From contig NZ_JBBOUK010000001.1 of assembly GCF_038006045.1 (NCBI RefSeq), positions 2,707,001 through 2,771,000 on the forward strand: a DNA stretch of 64,000 bases. The letters run 5' to 3'. The translations under genes and the position numbers were made by a program. The notes under the pieces are model-generated. The model was not told the origin of the DNA, did no database searches, and worked only from the letters and a program-made list of their open reading frames with translations. Numbering within the stretch: the stretch's first letter is position 1; each line of letters begins with the position of its first letter. Of the stretch, positions 43,528 to 57,481 are shown one piece after another. This DNA is from Exiguobacterium sp. FSL W8-0210 (GTDB taxonomy: Bacteria; Bacillota; Bacilli; Exiguobacteriales; Exiguobacteriaceae).

Positions 43528-44508
43528 TTACTTCCCAAGATTGTCGAGCATGATCCCTGTACCGCGTGCGACACATAACATCGGATCTTCTGCGATCAGA
43601 ACCGGTAGGCCGAGTTCTTTTGCAAGTAACTGGTCGATTCCGTCAAGAAGTGCGCCCCCACCCGTCAGGATGATGCCACGGTCGATGATGTCCGCTGCAA
43701 GCTCTGGTGGTGTCTTCTCGAGCACACGCTTCGTCGCTTCGACGATCTCCATCGCTGCTTCTGCGAGTGCATCATGCATCTCTTCTGATGTCACCGTGAT
43801 GTTGTGCGGTAAGCCCGTCACGAGATTACGTCCGCGAATTTCCATCTGTTCCCGACGTCCGTCTTCTGAGACCGTCGCGACCGTCGTCTTGACGGCTTGC
43901 GCTGTTCGCTCCCCGATGATCAACTTATGCGTATCCTTGATCGAGCGGATGATGTCGTGGTCAAACCGGTCGCCTGCGACTTTGATCGTTTCACCGCAAA
44001 CGATATCACCCATTGAAAGGACGGCAACATCCGTCGTTCCACCACCGATATCAATGACCATGTGCCCTGCTGGCATCCAAATGTCCATACCGGCCCCAAC
44101 TGCTGCGACCTTCGGCTCGACTTCAAGGAAGACCGTCTTCGCACCTGATTTTTCACCAGCTTGGCGAATCGCTTTTGCTTCGACCGTCGTGATGCTTGCT
44201 GGTGTACAAATCAACATGCGGACTCCACCAAACATCTTACGGACCTCAATCTTATCGATGAAATGGCGTAGCATCGCTTCTGTCATTTCGAAATCGGCAA
44301 TGACACCGTCTTGAAGTGGTCGAATGGCTACGATGTTCCCCGGTGTCCGCCCTACCATCAAATGTGCTTCCGTACCTACCGCATGAATCTTACCTGTTGC
44401 CTTATCGATCGCGACGACCGATGGCTCATCGAGGACGATGCCTCTCCCTTTGACATGAATGACGACGTTCGCCGTCCCTAAGTCGATTCCGATATCTCTT
44501 GAAAACAT
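43528..44508 (-). CDS. mbl: Rod-shape determining actin homologue, Mbl/MreB
   Basis: 326 residues. Bacterial actin motifs: phosphate-1 DIGIDLGTANVVIHVKG, connect-1, phosphate-2 VIDIGGGTTDVAVLS, adenosine motif RGIILTGGGALLDG. Forms membrane-bound filaments that direct lateral wall synthesis. Its place after murA and upstream of flhO/flhP is the Bacillus mbl position, so Mbl is preferred over MreB (which sits with mreCD). AAGGAG precedes the ATG. Likely cotranscription with murA is blocked by a terminator. Confidence 0.92.
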   Translation of the reverse strand: MFSRDIGIDLGTANVVIHVKGRGIVLDEPSVVAIDKATGKIHAVGTEAHLMVGRTPGNIVAIRPLQDGVIADFEMTEAMLRHFIDKIEVRKMFGGVRMLICTPASITTVEAKAIRQAGEKSGAKTVFLEVEPKVAAVGAGMDIWMPAGHMVIDIGGGTTDVAVLSMGDIVCGETIKVAGDRFDHDIIRSIKDTHKLIIGERTAQAVKTTVATVSEDGRREQMEIRGRNLVTGLPHNITVTSEEMHDALAEAAMEIVEATKRVLEKTPPELAADIIDRGIILTGGGALLDGIDQLLAKELGLPVLIAEDPMLCVARGTGIMLDNLGK

Positions 44509-44683
44509 CTCGTGTGCTCTCCTTTACCCACTGGCTATTCTTCCAAAATATAGAACGTCGTTTGGACGTCTAACCCATTTATGTATACATACCTTTCAAT
44601 TCTAGCATATGCCCCCTCATGAAACGACTTTCTTTTTCCCCTTTTCGGATTTCATTGTCGTCATTTTCAAAAGACGACAAAAA

Positions 44684-44716
44684 AGAGCACCATCCCGCAA
44701 AATGGGATGATGCTCT
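44684..44716 (-). terminator. Terminator of murA
   Basis: AGAGCACCATCCC (44684-44696) with GGGATGATGCTCT (44704-44716), one mismatch, T run on the minus strand. The remaining gap to mbl (44509-44683) is where Bacillus carries spoIID-spoIIQ-spoIIID; nothing of these is left. Confidence 0.87.
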
Positions 44717-44727
44717 CATATAAGTGC

Positions 44728-46032
44728 TTAAAGTTTTGTAGCAGCTGTTTCTTCAACGACTGTCGCTTCTTCTGTCACACGTTCTACGTCTGCACCAAGT
44801 GCTTGTAACTTCAAGTGGAAGTCAACGTATCCACGGTCGATGTGGTGAAGCGCACCAACGCGTGTTTCGCCTTCAGCGATCAATCCTGCTGTGACGAGTG
44901 CCGCACCTGAACGAAGATCCGTTGAAAGAACTTCTGCGCCTTGTAACTGTACGCCACCGTTGATGATCGATGAACGACCTTCGATCTTGATGTCAGCGTT
45001 CATGCGACGGAATTCTTCAACGTGCATGAAGCGGTTTTCGAAGACCGTTTCCGTGATGACTGATGTGCCGCCTGCTTTGAGGACGAGCGCCATCATTTGT
45101 GCTTGAACATCTGTCGGGAAGCCTGGGTGTGGCATCGTCTTGACGTCGACTGCTTCGAGTTTCGCTGGACCGACGACACGGAGACCTTCTTCTGTATCCG
45201 TGATCTTAACGCCCATCTCTTCCATCTTCGAGATGAGTGGACGAAGGTGTTCGCGCTCTGCGCCGATGACTTCGACGTCACCTTCTGTGATCGCTGCTGC
45301 GATCATGAACGTACCTGCTTCGATCCGGTCAGGAATGACGTAGTGTGTTGCACCGTGTAATTTCTCGACGCCTTCGATGCGGATCGTTTCTGTACCTGCA
45401 CCGCGGACTTTTGCGCCCATTGCGTTCAAGAAGTTAGCAAGGTCAACGATTTCTGGTTCTTTTGCGACGTTTTCGATGACTGTCGTTCCTTCTGCGAGTG
45501 TTGCAGCCATCATGATGTTCTCTGTCGCACCGACTGATGGGAAGTCGAGGTAGATTTTTGCACCTTGGAGGCGACCGTCAACATGCGCTTCAACGAATCC
45601 GTTTCCGATGATCGTTTTTGCGCCCATCGCTTCGAATCCTTTCAAGTGAAGATCGATCGGACGTGATCCGATTGCACATCCACCTGGCATTGCGACACGT
45701 GCGCGCCCGAGGCGTGCAAGTAATGGACCCATGACGAGAATCGAAGCTCGCATCTTACGCACGTACTCGAGTGGTGCCTCGTCTTTGAGATTCGGCTCTG
45801 CATTGACCGTCACCGTGTTTGCTTCTGCGTCGAATTCGACTTCCGCGTTCAAGTTTCGTAAGACGTTATTGATTGTATAGACGTCTGCTAGACGTGGTAC
45901 GTTTTGAAGAACTGATTGTCCCTCTGATGCAAGCAATGTCGCGACGAGTGTTTTTAAGACCGCGTTCTTTGCACCTTCTACTTTGACTGTTCCAGCTAAT
46001 TTACGTCCGCCACGGACAACGATTTTTTCCAT
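44728..46032 (-). CDS. murA: UDP-N-acetylglucosamine 1-carboxyvinyltransferase
   Basis: About 434 residues. First committed step of peptidoglycan synthesis: transfers enolpyruvate from PEP to UDP-GlcNAc. N-terminal [20 protein letters not shown] and the active-site loop [16 protein letters not shown] with the catalytic cysteine (the fosfomycin target) are present. The ATG at 46030-46032 follows GAGGAG at good spacing; an in-frame upstream extension is not needed. The murAA-type gene next to ywzB and the atp operon matches Bacillus. Confidence 0.95.
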   Translation of the reverse strand: MEKIVVRGGRKLAGTVKVEGAKNAVLKTLVATLLASEGQSVLQNVPRLADVYTINNVLRNLNAEVEFDAEANTVTVNAEPNLKDEAPLEYVRKMRASILVMGPLLARLGRARVAMPGGCAIGSRPIDLHLKGFEAMGAKTIIGNGFVEAHVDGRLQGAKIYLDFPSVGATENIMMAATLAEGTTVIENVAKEPEIVDLANFLNAMGAKVRGAGTETIRIEGVEKLHGATHYVIPDRIEAGTFMIAAAITEGDVEVIGAEREHLRPLISKMEEMGVKITDTEEGLRVVGPAKLEAVDVKTMPHPGFPTDVQAQMMALVLKAGGTSVITETVFENRFMHVEEFRRMNADIKIEGRSSIINGGVQLQGAEVLSTDLRSGAALVTAGLIAEGETRVGALHHIDRGYVDFHLKLQALGADVERVTEEATVVEETAATKL

Positions 46033-46283
46033 TCTCCCTACTCCTCTGCTTCGTTTCTGTTCTAGTATGTTCAATTCGTGATTGGTGAGGATCATAGTTG
46101 GAATTCAACGAATGTTAGAAAAGAAACTTCCCTATAGTTGATCTCTTACTCCAAAGCCAATACGACGTTTCGATTGTAATGTTAGATGATTGCTAAATGA
46201 CTGTGTTCCTTCATTGAAAGAGCAGTGTCCTGTTCCATGGTAAAACAAATTACCATTTCAGGGTTTACAATGCAGTTACAAGT

Positions 46284-46517
46284 TCACCCGATTAAAAACT
46301 GAAGACGTTGTGCAAAACCGGCATAATCCAGTAAAAAGCGCGCTACGATGGATCCGAGTGCAATCGCAAGAATCGTTCGTAAGGCTACCGCATGCGGTCC
46401 TTTAGGATGTTGCAGGATTTTCTCCCATTTGACTGGTAACAAGGACCACCAAGCGAGCAAAATCGCTACGATATAGACCAGCATACTAACTAACGCACTC
46501 ACACCAATAGATGTCAC
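46284..46517 (-). CDS. ywzB: DUF1146 membrane protein, YwzB homologue
   Basis: 77 residues, two membrane helices (residues about 7-27 and 46-62) with a conserved basic loop (VKWEKILQHPKGPHAV). Starts at a GTG with GAGGTG upstream. Position directly downstream of atpC and upstream of murA is that of Bacillus ywzB. Function unknown. The 251 bp to the start of murA contain only a weak hairpin near 46237-46257. Confidence 0.85.
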   Translation of the reverse strand: MTSIGVSALVSMLVYIVAILLAWWSLLPVKWEKILQHPKGPHAVALRTILAIALGSIVARFLLDYAGFAQRLQFLIG

Positions 46518-46792
46518 TTTCGTTGCACCTCTTCTTCATAGTTTCTTCAACTCTACTATGATTTCACAAAATGAATGATTGCGCAAACAAAAAAGAACAC
46601 GCTGAATTAATTTTAGCGTATAAAATATATTTATTGAAGATAAATTTGGTCTTCTACTGAAAAAAGGTTGAAGAATTCGTGAAGACGAGGCATATAGTGT
46701 ACTTTTACATATTTGCAGTATTTTAAACCTGTATCCTTCATCGTGTTGCGAAAACGGTTGCCATTCGAAAAATCATTGATGCGTCGTACAAA
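46518..46792. other. Intergenic region upstream of ywzB
   Basis: Contains no gene. On the minus strand TTCAAT and TAAAAT with 17-bp spacing near 46605-46635 could be the ywzB promoter, but the -35 match is poor. The rest is AT-rich without repeats. Confidence 0.35.
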
Positions 46793-46828
46793 AAAAGACC
46801 CGATTCCTTAAAGGAAATCGAGCCTTTT
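46793..46828 (-). terminator. Terminator of the ATP synthase operon
   Basis: An 18-base arm (46793-46810) folds on 46811-46828 with a few mismatches; six or more Ts follow on the minus strand, eight bases after the atpC stop. Confidence 0.82.
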
Positions 46829-46836
46829 CATCAAAA

Positions 46837-47250
46837 TCAATCGCGACCGTAGTCTTTCAAGCTGAGACGGTTAACTGCTCGTTTCAGTGAAAGTTCAGCA
46901 CGCTTGAATTCGAGTTCTGATAATTTCGTGTCCTGGAGACGACGTTCTGCACGAACCTTCGCAGCTGCAGCACGGTCGTAATCGACCTTGTCTGCTTGCT
47001 CCGCAGTTTCCGCAAGAACCGTTACAGTATCCTGGCGCACTTCCATAAAGCCACCGCTGATAGCGATCAACGTGCGTCCGCCATCTTCGTGGCGCAACTT
47101 CAAGATGCTGATGTCGAGTGGTGTCACGAGTGGGACGTGGTGCGGGAGAACCCCGATCTCACCAGAAATCGTCTTCGCAACGACCATACGGACATCGCCA
47201 TCATACACTTCGCCATCCGGGGTGACGATATTGACATGAAGTGTGTTCAT
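46837..47250 (-). CDS. atpC: F1-ATPase epsilon subunit
   Basis: 137 residues, beta-sandwich N-terminal domain ([34 protein letters not shown]) and a C-terminal helical hairpin ([14 protein letters not shown]) that inhibits rotation in response to ATP. Good ribosome site AAGGGGG. Last gene of the operon. Confidence 0.96.
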   Translation of the reverse strand: MNTLHVNIVTPDGEVYDGDVRMVVAKTISGEIGVLPHHVPLVTPLDISILKLRHEDGGRTLIAISGGFMEVRQDTVTVLAETAEQADKVDYDRAAAAKVRAERRLQDTKLSELEFKRAELSLKRAVNRLSLKDYGRD

Positions 47251-47276
47251 CTCAAGTCCCCCTTATGCTTTGTCAC

Positions 47277-48710
<1,434 letters not shown>

Positions 48711-48731
48711 CTATCGTTACGTCAGTCGGGA

Positions 48732-49589
<858 letters not shown>

Positions 49590-49625
49590 TCACCACCTTG
49601 TTAGTATCAAGAGCGTTCCGCCGGA

Positions 49626-52259
<2,634 letters not shown>

Positions 52260-52347
52260 CTACATAAGGGAGCCTAAGCTCCCGTGACGGTTCACTCAAA
52301 CGTTGAACGAATAGCGCCCTATGTAGTCCGTTCTCGTTAATCGTGGA

Positions 52348-52635
<288 letters not shown>

Positions 52636-53379
52636 TTAATGGTCGTGCGCTGCCTTATGTCCGATGTAAACCATCGTCAAGATAAGGAAGATATACGCTT
52701 GGATACCACCGATGAAGAGTGAGAATCCTTGCCAGATCAACATCGGGATACCCGAGATGATCGCGCCGACTGGTCCGAGGAATTGGAAATCGTTCGTACC
52801 AGAGACGATACCGATCGAAAGAATAATTCCGATCATGATTTCACCAGCGAAGATGTTTCCGTAAAGACGAAGACCGAGCGTCAACGTGTTTGCAAACTCC
52901 TCGATGATGGTAATGATAAACATCGGTGTCATGAATGTTTTCGCATAAGCACCGAAGCCTCGCATCTTCACACCGTAGTAATGACTTAAGACTACTACGA
53001 GAGATGAAAGTGCCAGTGTCACGTAAGGATCTGCAGTTGGTGAGTTGAACCAAATGTAGTGTCCCGTCACGACGTTGAATGGGAGACCCATGATGTTGGA
53101 CACAAGGATGAACAGGAATAATGTCATTCCGAACGTAAGGAAGCGACCCCCTGTTTTCCAGTCCATCGTGCTGCTGATGATTCCGCGAACGAATTCAAGG
53201 AACATCTCCATCACGTTTTGAGCACCGGTTGGCTTCATCACAAGACGTCGCGTACCGGCCACGGCAATCAAGAAGACGAGAGCAGCAGCAATCAATACTG
53301 TGATCAAGTTCGTCCAGCTACCGTACAGAACGAAGTCACCCCAGAGTGGGATTTCGTAAAGTGGCATTTCGTGGTTCAT
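52636..53379 (-). CDS. atpB: Fo a subunit (proton channel)
   Basis: About 247 residues. Essential Arg in NTLTLGLRLYGNIFAGE; C-terminal GGIQAYIFLILTMVYIGHKA. The ATG at 53377-53379 has GAGGTG nine bases upstream; a GTG four codons earlier overlaps the atpI stop but lacks a site. Confidence 0.95.
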   Translation of the reverse strand: MNHEMPLYEIPLWGDFVLYGSWTNLITVLIAAALVFLIAVAGTRRLVMKPTGAQNVMEMFLEFVRGIISSTMDWKTGGRFLTFGMTLFLFILVSNIMGLPFNVVTGHYIWFNSPTADPYVTLALSSLVVVLSHYYGVKMRGFGAYAKTFMTPMFIITIIEEFANTLTLGLRLYGNIFAGEIMIGIILSIGIVSGTNDFQFLGPVGAIISGIPMLIWQGFSLFIGGIQAYIFLILTMVYIGHKAAHDH

Positions 53380-53387
53380 TTGACTAT

Positions 53388-53774
53388 TCACCTCTTTTCC
53401 CGCTTGAGTTCGTGAGTCAAGAACTCACAAAATTGTATGACGTGGCCGGCGAGAAGGCCTATTACCACCGCAGTTAATGACAATTCAGTTTGATATTTCA
53501 AACCGATCATCACACAAAGTACCGCGACCGCCATGCGTGAAACGGTCCCTCGAGACACTGGCTTACGCCCGGTCTCAATTACACGATACATACGATCGAC
53601 GCTGAGTCGTTGAAGCGTCAAGATCAGAAAGCTGCCAGTTCCACCAAGTGCTAGTCCATAAATGACCGGGTCACTCGGGCGTCCGATGAGCAGCAGGACA
53701 GCCAGGATTCCATAAAAGAGTCCAAACCATCGTAAGTACGCACGATACAACGCATCTTGAAGGATGATGTTCAT
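53388..53774 (-). CDS. atpI: ATP synthase i subunit
   Basis: 128 residues from the ATG at 53772-53774, preceded by GGGGAGAAG. Four membrane helices; AtpI helps assemble the c-ring. Longer in-frame extension overlaps atpZ in another frame and is rejected. Overlaps the atpZ stop as ATGA. Confidence 0.9.
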   Translation of the reverse strand: MNIILQDALYRAYLRWFGLFYGILAVLLLIGRPSDPVIYGLALGGTGSFLILTLQRLSVDRMYRVIETGRKPVSRGTVSRMAVAVLCVMIGLKYQTELSLTAVVIGLLAGHVIQFCEFLTHELKREKR

Positions 53775-53989
53775 GTCTTCTCCCCTAACAAGTGCCTGAT
53801 CATGGCGATCATGCAAAGAATGCCGATGAAAATCCCGATGAACACGGCGAACGTCGCACCCATTTTTTCCCACCATTGTTGTTGTTCCCCATAGTTCCCA
53901 ACCAAAAAGCCAATGACGATCGGTGCAGCCAGTGCCGTCGAAATTTGCGAGGCCATGACCATACTCTTCGCGAGCCCACTTTGGCGCAC
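53771..53989 (-). CDS. atpZ: AtpZ/AtpI-type small membrane protein
   Basis: 72 residues from the GTG at 53987-53989, two helices (ISTALAAPIVIGFLVGNYG and KMGATFAVFIGIFIGILCMI). AAGGGGG stands eight bases upstream of this GTG. A longer form starting at an ATG at 54055 is unlikely because the operon promoter -10 ends only 9 bp before it. AtpZ is the first gene of many Firmicute atp operons and is linked to Mg/Ca handling or Fo assembly. Confidence 0.85.
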   Translation of the reverse strand: MRQSGLAKSMVMASQISTALAAPIVIGFLVGNYGEQQQWWEKMGATFAVFIGIFIGILCMIAMIRHLLGEKT

Positions 53990-54063
53990 TAGAGACGACC
54001 CCCTTTTTTCCCAATTGTGAGTTCTTTTTCTTTCCCACAATTTGCGGATTTTCATACTAGTCA

Positions 54064-54093
54064 AGAATACAATGAAGCAGCTTTCATAGTCAA
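54064..54093 (-). promoter_or_regulatory. Promoter of the ATP synthase operon
   Basis: Minus strand TTGACT (54088-54093) and TATTCT (54064-54069), 18-bp spacer. Predicted start near 54057 gives a leader of about 70 bases before the atpZ GTG. Confidence 0.6.
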
Positions 54094-54602
54094 ATGAATT
54101 CACAATAAAAACAGAGCCGAAAAACCTATACATATCAACGATTGATAAGGTTTTCACAGATGTCTTACATGCAAGTCATTTCACGAAGATGTGAAGAAAA
54201 TATGTAGTACTATCAACGGTTAAAGAGATTGTTCATATGGTGAACAAAACCGTTGAATAGTAACGTTATATCGTGCCCGTTAAAGCGAAACAAGCCCTCT
54301 AAAATTGATTTGTGTCGATTTTGTGAAAAAACATTTTTTGTTCACAATTGAAAACGCTTCCGAATCGGGACATAAAAACAGCTCTGACATCTGTTTGTAA
54401 CAATACATTTCAGCGATTTCCATTTTTTTAATCGTGCGCTACGTCACAGCTTGAATCGTCATCGCTTCCCTTCCAGTTTCAAGGTCATTTGGTTTTACAT
54501 TTTCTAAACAAATGGGCTGATTTTAGTGGAAATGGTAAGATTTAAAGATATTATCCTCCTAAATCAACTATTGCGATTACACGAAATTCAAGACATAACA
54601 AA
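54094..54602. other. 509-bp gene-free region upstream of the atp promoter
   Basis: No coding sequence supported. It contains a nested hairpin at 54214-54255: CAACGGTT pairs with AACCGTTG, and after a seven-base bulge TTGTTCA pairs with TGAACAA around TATGG. No T run follows it on either strand. The remainder is AT-rich without further strong structure. Confidence 0.55.
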
Positions 54603-54747
54603 GAATCGCTCACATCACGCGACTCCTACAGGAAAAAGCACGAGTTTTCGTGCTGTCAGAGACAAGTGAGATCCGACTCCTCGTCTAAAGACGAAGGAGG
54701 CGCGGCTCACGTCTCGCCTGAGGAAAGCAAGTGAATGCAAGCGATTC
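54603..54747 (+). repeat. Structured intergenic repeat, copy D
   Basis: Outer helix GAATCGCT (54603-54610) with AGCGATTC (54740-54747), exact. Block ACTCCTACAGGAAAAAG, hairpin AGCACGA-GTTT-TCGTGCT, long arm GAGAC..GTGAG..CCG with CGG-CTCAC-GTCTC and tip CTCCTCGT/ACGAAGGAG, then CCTGAGGAAAG. It separates the end of wecB from the atp upstream region. Confidence 0.8.
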
Positions 54748-54762
54748 GAGGATGATCGTTTT

Positions 54763-55896
54763 TTATTGCGTGAGTAACGGTGCCGGTGCTTCTCCTTGAC
54801 CGAAGTGATGCAGAATTGCTTGGACGATGCGTTCGGACGCGTGACCGTCTCCATACGGGTTTGAAGCATGCGCCATCTCCTGATAAAGTGTTTTGTTCGT
54901 CAAAAGTTCTGTTGCCATCTGATAGATCGTCTCTTCTTCCGTTCCGGCAAGCTTCAACGTTCCGGCAGTAATCCCTTCCGGACGTTCCGTCGTATCGCGT
55001 AAGACAAGAACAGGAACACCGAGTGATGGTGCTTCTTCTTGTACGCCACCCGAGTCAGTTAAAATCAAATGGGCACGGCTCGCGAAGTTATGGAAATCGA
55101 AGACGTCGAGTGGAGCAATCAACGAAATCCGATCATGTCCTTCAAAAACCTTCTTCGCGGCTTCTTGAACGACTGGATTGAGGTGGACCGGATAGACGAC
55201 GTGCGTCTCCGGGAACGCATCGACGAGGCGACGAATCGCCCGGAACATTTGGTGCATTTTCTCGCCTTGGTTCTCACGACGGTGCGCTGTCATCAAGATC
55301 AACTTCCGGTCCCCGACCGTCTCGAGCATCGGGTGGACGTAATCGGTTTGGACGGTCGTTTGCAGGGCATCGATTGCCGTGTTTCCTGTGATGTAAACAC
55401 CGGCGTGACGATTTTCGGATGCGAGATTCGCTGCCGCTTGCGCTGTCGGAGCGAAATGTAAGTCCGCGAGCGTCGACGTCAACTGACGATTGACCTCTTC
55501 CGGGAACGGAGAGTACTTATTATAGGTCCGCAGTCCCGCCTCGACGTGACCGACCGCGATCTGATTGTAATAAGCAGCAAGGCTTCCAACGAACGTCGTC
55601 GTCGTATCCCCATGGACGAGGACGAGATCCGGTTTGATGTCCTTCATGATGGCATCAAGTCCTTCAAGACCACGCGTCGTAATGTCGACGAGTGTTTGAC
55701 GTTGTTTCATGATATTCAAATCATGATCCGGTTCGATCTCAAACAGATCGAGCACTTGATCGAGCATCTCGCGGTGTTGGGCAGTGATCGTAACATGAAC
55801 ATCAAAAGCAGGGTGTTGCTTTAGGGCGTTGACGAGCGGTGCCATCTTGATGGCTTCCGGTCGTGTCCCGAAAATCGGCATGACTGTAATCGGCAT
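54763..55896 (-). CDS. wecB: UDP-N-acetylglucosamine 2-epimerase (non-hydrolysing)
   Basis: 377 residues. Converts UDP-GlcNAc to UDP-ManNAc for teichoic acid linkage units or exopolysaccharide. Family motifs: FGTRPEAIKMAPLV, LVHGDTTTTFVGSLAAYY, HVEAGLRT, and LTDSGGVQEEAPSLGVPVLV. AGGAGG ribosome site. Also called mnaA in Bacillus, where it likewise lies near upp and the atp operon. Confidence 0.95.
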   Translation of the reverse strand: MPITVMPIFGTRPEAIKMAPLVNALKQHPAFDVHVTITAQHREMLDQVLDLFEIEPDHDLNIMKQRQTLVDITTRGLEGLDAIMKDIKPDLVLVHGDTTTTFVGSLAAYYNQIAVGHVEAGLRTYNKYSPFPEEVNRQLTSTLADLHFAPTAQAAANLASENRHAGVYITGNTAIDALQTTVQTDYVHPMLETVGDRKLILMTAHRRENQGEKMHQMFRAIRRLVDAFPETHVVYPVHLNPVVQEAAKKVFEGHDRISLIAPLDVFDFHNFASRAHLILTDSGGVQEEAPSLGVPVLVLRDTTERPEGITAGTLKLAGTEEETIYQMATELLTNKTLYQEMAHASNPYGDGHASERIVQAILHHFGQGEAPAPLLTQ

Positions 55897-55925
55897 GGTG
55901 ACTTCCTCCTGATTTTTTATTTTTA

Positions 55926-56165
55926 TTAATCTTTAATCCAATTTTTACTGAACTCATCGCTTTTTCGAGTGATTTCTTCAGCTAAAGAACATTCTCTAAG
56001 TAATTTTTCTTTAGTATCATTTAATAAAAATCGACTCGAAACATTTTTATATAAATATGCATTTTCTGTTATGACTAATAATCCATGAAAATTATTAAAA
56101 ATATTTATATAGCAACTAATTCTATTTTTATTTTTTATTAACAGAGCAATATGAGAATGAGACCG
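55926..56165 (-). pseudogene. 3' remnant of a gene broken next to the IS element
   Basis: An open frame of 79 codons ending at a TAA (55926-55928) with no start; it is preceded by an in-frame TGA 9 bp from the IS end. The translation HIALLIKNKNRISCYINIF and LNDTKEKLLRECSLAEEI reads like real protein. GC is as low as in the truncated HNH gene on the other side of the IS, so it may be the tail of that gene or of a close relative, left after insertion and a small deletion. Confidence 0.6.
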
Positions 56166-56176
56166 TCAATAATTAT

Positions 56177-57481
56177 GTGTAAATAAGTAAATCCTTTTCT
56201 TGTATATATGTTGATTAAGCCTGTTTGAACATCTCAACCAGCTCTGCACGAGCTTGATCGAATCCGATATGGCAACGGGTGGAGAAGTTCTGATTATAGA
56301 TTTCGAATTGGGAAACCAGGAAGCGGTCCAAGGAATCTTCGTTCGGGAATTGCTCCTTGCGCTTGCTGTATTTCTTCACTTTCTTATTGAACGACTCGAT
56401 GAGGTTTGTCGAATAGATGCTTCGCCAAATCGATTTTGGGAAGTCGTAGAAGGTGAAAATAAAGGGATTGGATTCCAATGATCTTGTCACTTTCGGATAG
56501 GCGGTTTTCCATTTCTCGACAAAGGCTTTCAGTGCCTCTTCGCCCAGTTTCCGGCTTTCCGCCCGGTACACCGATTTGAAGTCTTCACAGATTTCTGGCC
56601 GGTCAGCGACACGGACTTTGTGGGAGATGTTGCGCGACAGATGGACGCAGCACGCTTGATACTTGGCATCCGGAAAAACCGCAAAGATGCGATCGGTGAT
56701 GCCTTTCAAGCCGTCGGAGATAAACAGAAGCACCTCTTCGACACCGCGCTCCTTTAAGTCCAATAGGACTTCTTCCCAAACGAACGCGGATTCCGTGGGC
56801 GCCACTGTATAAGCCAGGACTTCTTTCGAGCCATCCTCCCGGATGCCAACTGCGATATAGACGGCTTCCTTGGAGACGGTGTCGCGCTTGAGGGAAATGT
56901 AAGTCGCATCCAGATAGACACAGGCATAGCGCTTATCCAACGGACGAGATTTAAACGCTTCGACCTGTTCACTCATCGCTTTCGTCATATTGGAAATCGT
57001 TTGCGGGGTGTAGTGATGGCCGTACATCTTCTCAATCAGATCCGAGATCTCGGACATCGTGACGCCTTTCTGGAACATGTGAATGACGAAAGATTCCAGC
57101 GTATCGTTTGAGCGCTTGTATGGAGCGACCGTCTGTTGGTTGAATTCGCCGTTCCGGTCACGTGGAATCGACAGGTTTAAATCCCCGTACTCCGTATGGA
57201 GTGTCCGCGTGTAGACGCCATTCCGGGAATTGCCGGAGTTGAAGCCGATGCGGTCATATTTTTCGTAATCCAGGAAAGCTGTGAGTTCGGTCTGAAGGAG
57301 CGTATTGACCGCTGTCTCCAGATGCTTGCGGAAAACTTCGGAGATGTCTTCTTTTTTTACTAGAGCTTGCATGATATCTGTTGTAAACTGAGTCATAGGG
57401 AAGGCCTCTTTTCTGTGAATGGGTTGTGGTGACTTAATTCTACAAGAAAAGGTCTTCCTTTTTCTATTTATTCATTTACAC
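56177..57481 (-). mobile_element. IS256-family insertion sequence, 1305 bp
   Basis: The ends begin GTGTAAAT on each side in inverted orientation; 14 of the first 16 bases agree, and both ends carry CCTTTTCTTGTA further in. It holds one complete transposase. The 8-9 bp flanks (TAATTAT side and AAGATATT side) do not match, so no target duplication is visible. Only one copy is present in the window. Confidence 0.85.
56215..57396 (-). CDS. IS256-family transposase
   Basis: 393 residues, full length. N-terminal helical region (MTQFTTDIMQALVKKEDI), then the RNase-H-like DDE core: Asp in VYLDATYI, Asp in LLFISDGLKGI, the CxxH motif (CCVHLSRN) and Glu in STNLIESFNKKVKK. No frameshift or stop, so possibly active. 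Its GC is near the chromosomal average and higher than the flanking gene fragments. Confidence 0.93.
   Translation of the reverse strand: MTQFTTDIMQALVKKEDISEVFRKHLETAVNTLLQTELTAFLDYEKYDRIGFNSGNSRNGVYTRTLHTEYGDLNLSIPRDRNGEFNQQTVAPYKRSNDTLESFVIHMFQKGVTMSEISDLIEKMYGHHYTPQTISNMTKAMSEQVEAFKSRPLDKRYACVYLDATYISLKRDTVSKEAVYIAVGIREDGSKEVLAYTVAPTESAFVWEEVLLDLKERGVEEVLLFISDGLKGITDRIFAVFPDAKYQACCVHLSRNISHKVRVADRPEICEDFKSVYRAESRKLGEEALKAFVEKWKTAYPKVTRSLESNPFIFTFYDFPKSIWRSIYSTNLIESFNKKVKKYSKRKEQFPNEDSLDRFLVSQFEIYNQNFSTRCHIGFDQARAELVEMFKQA

Noticed and set aside
53990-54055. Longer AtpZ starting at the ATG at 54055
   Set aside because: The operon promoter -10 ends 9 bp upstream, which would make the mRNA leaderless; the GTG at 53989 has a strong ribosome site and gives the usual family length.
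54350-54363. cre-like TGAAAACGCTTCCG upstream of the atp promoter
   Set aside because: Two defined positions fail and it is about 260 bp upstream of the promoter.
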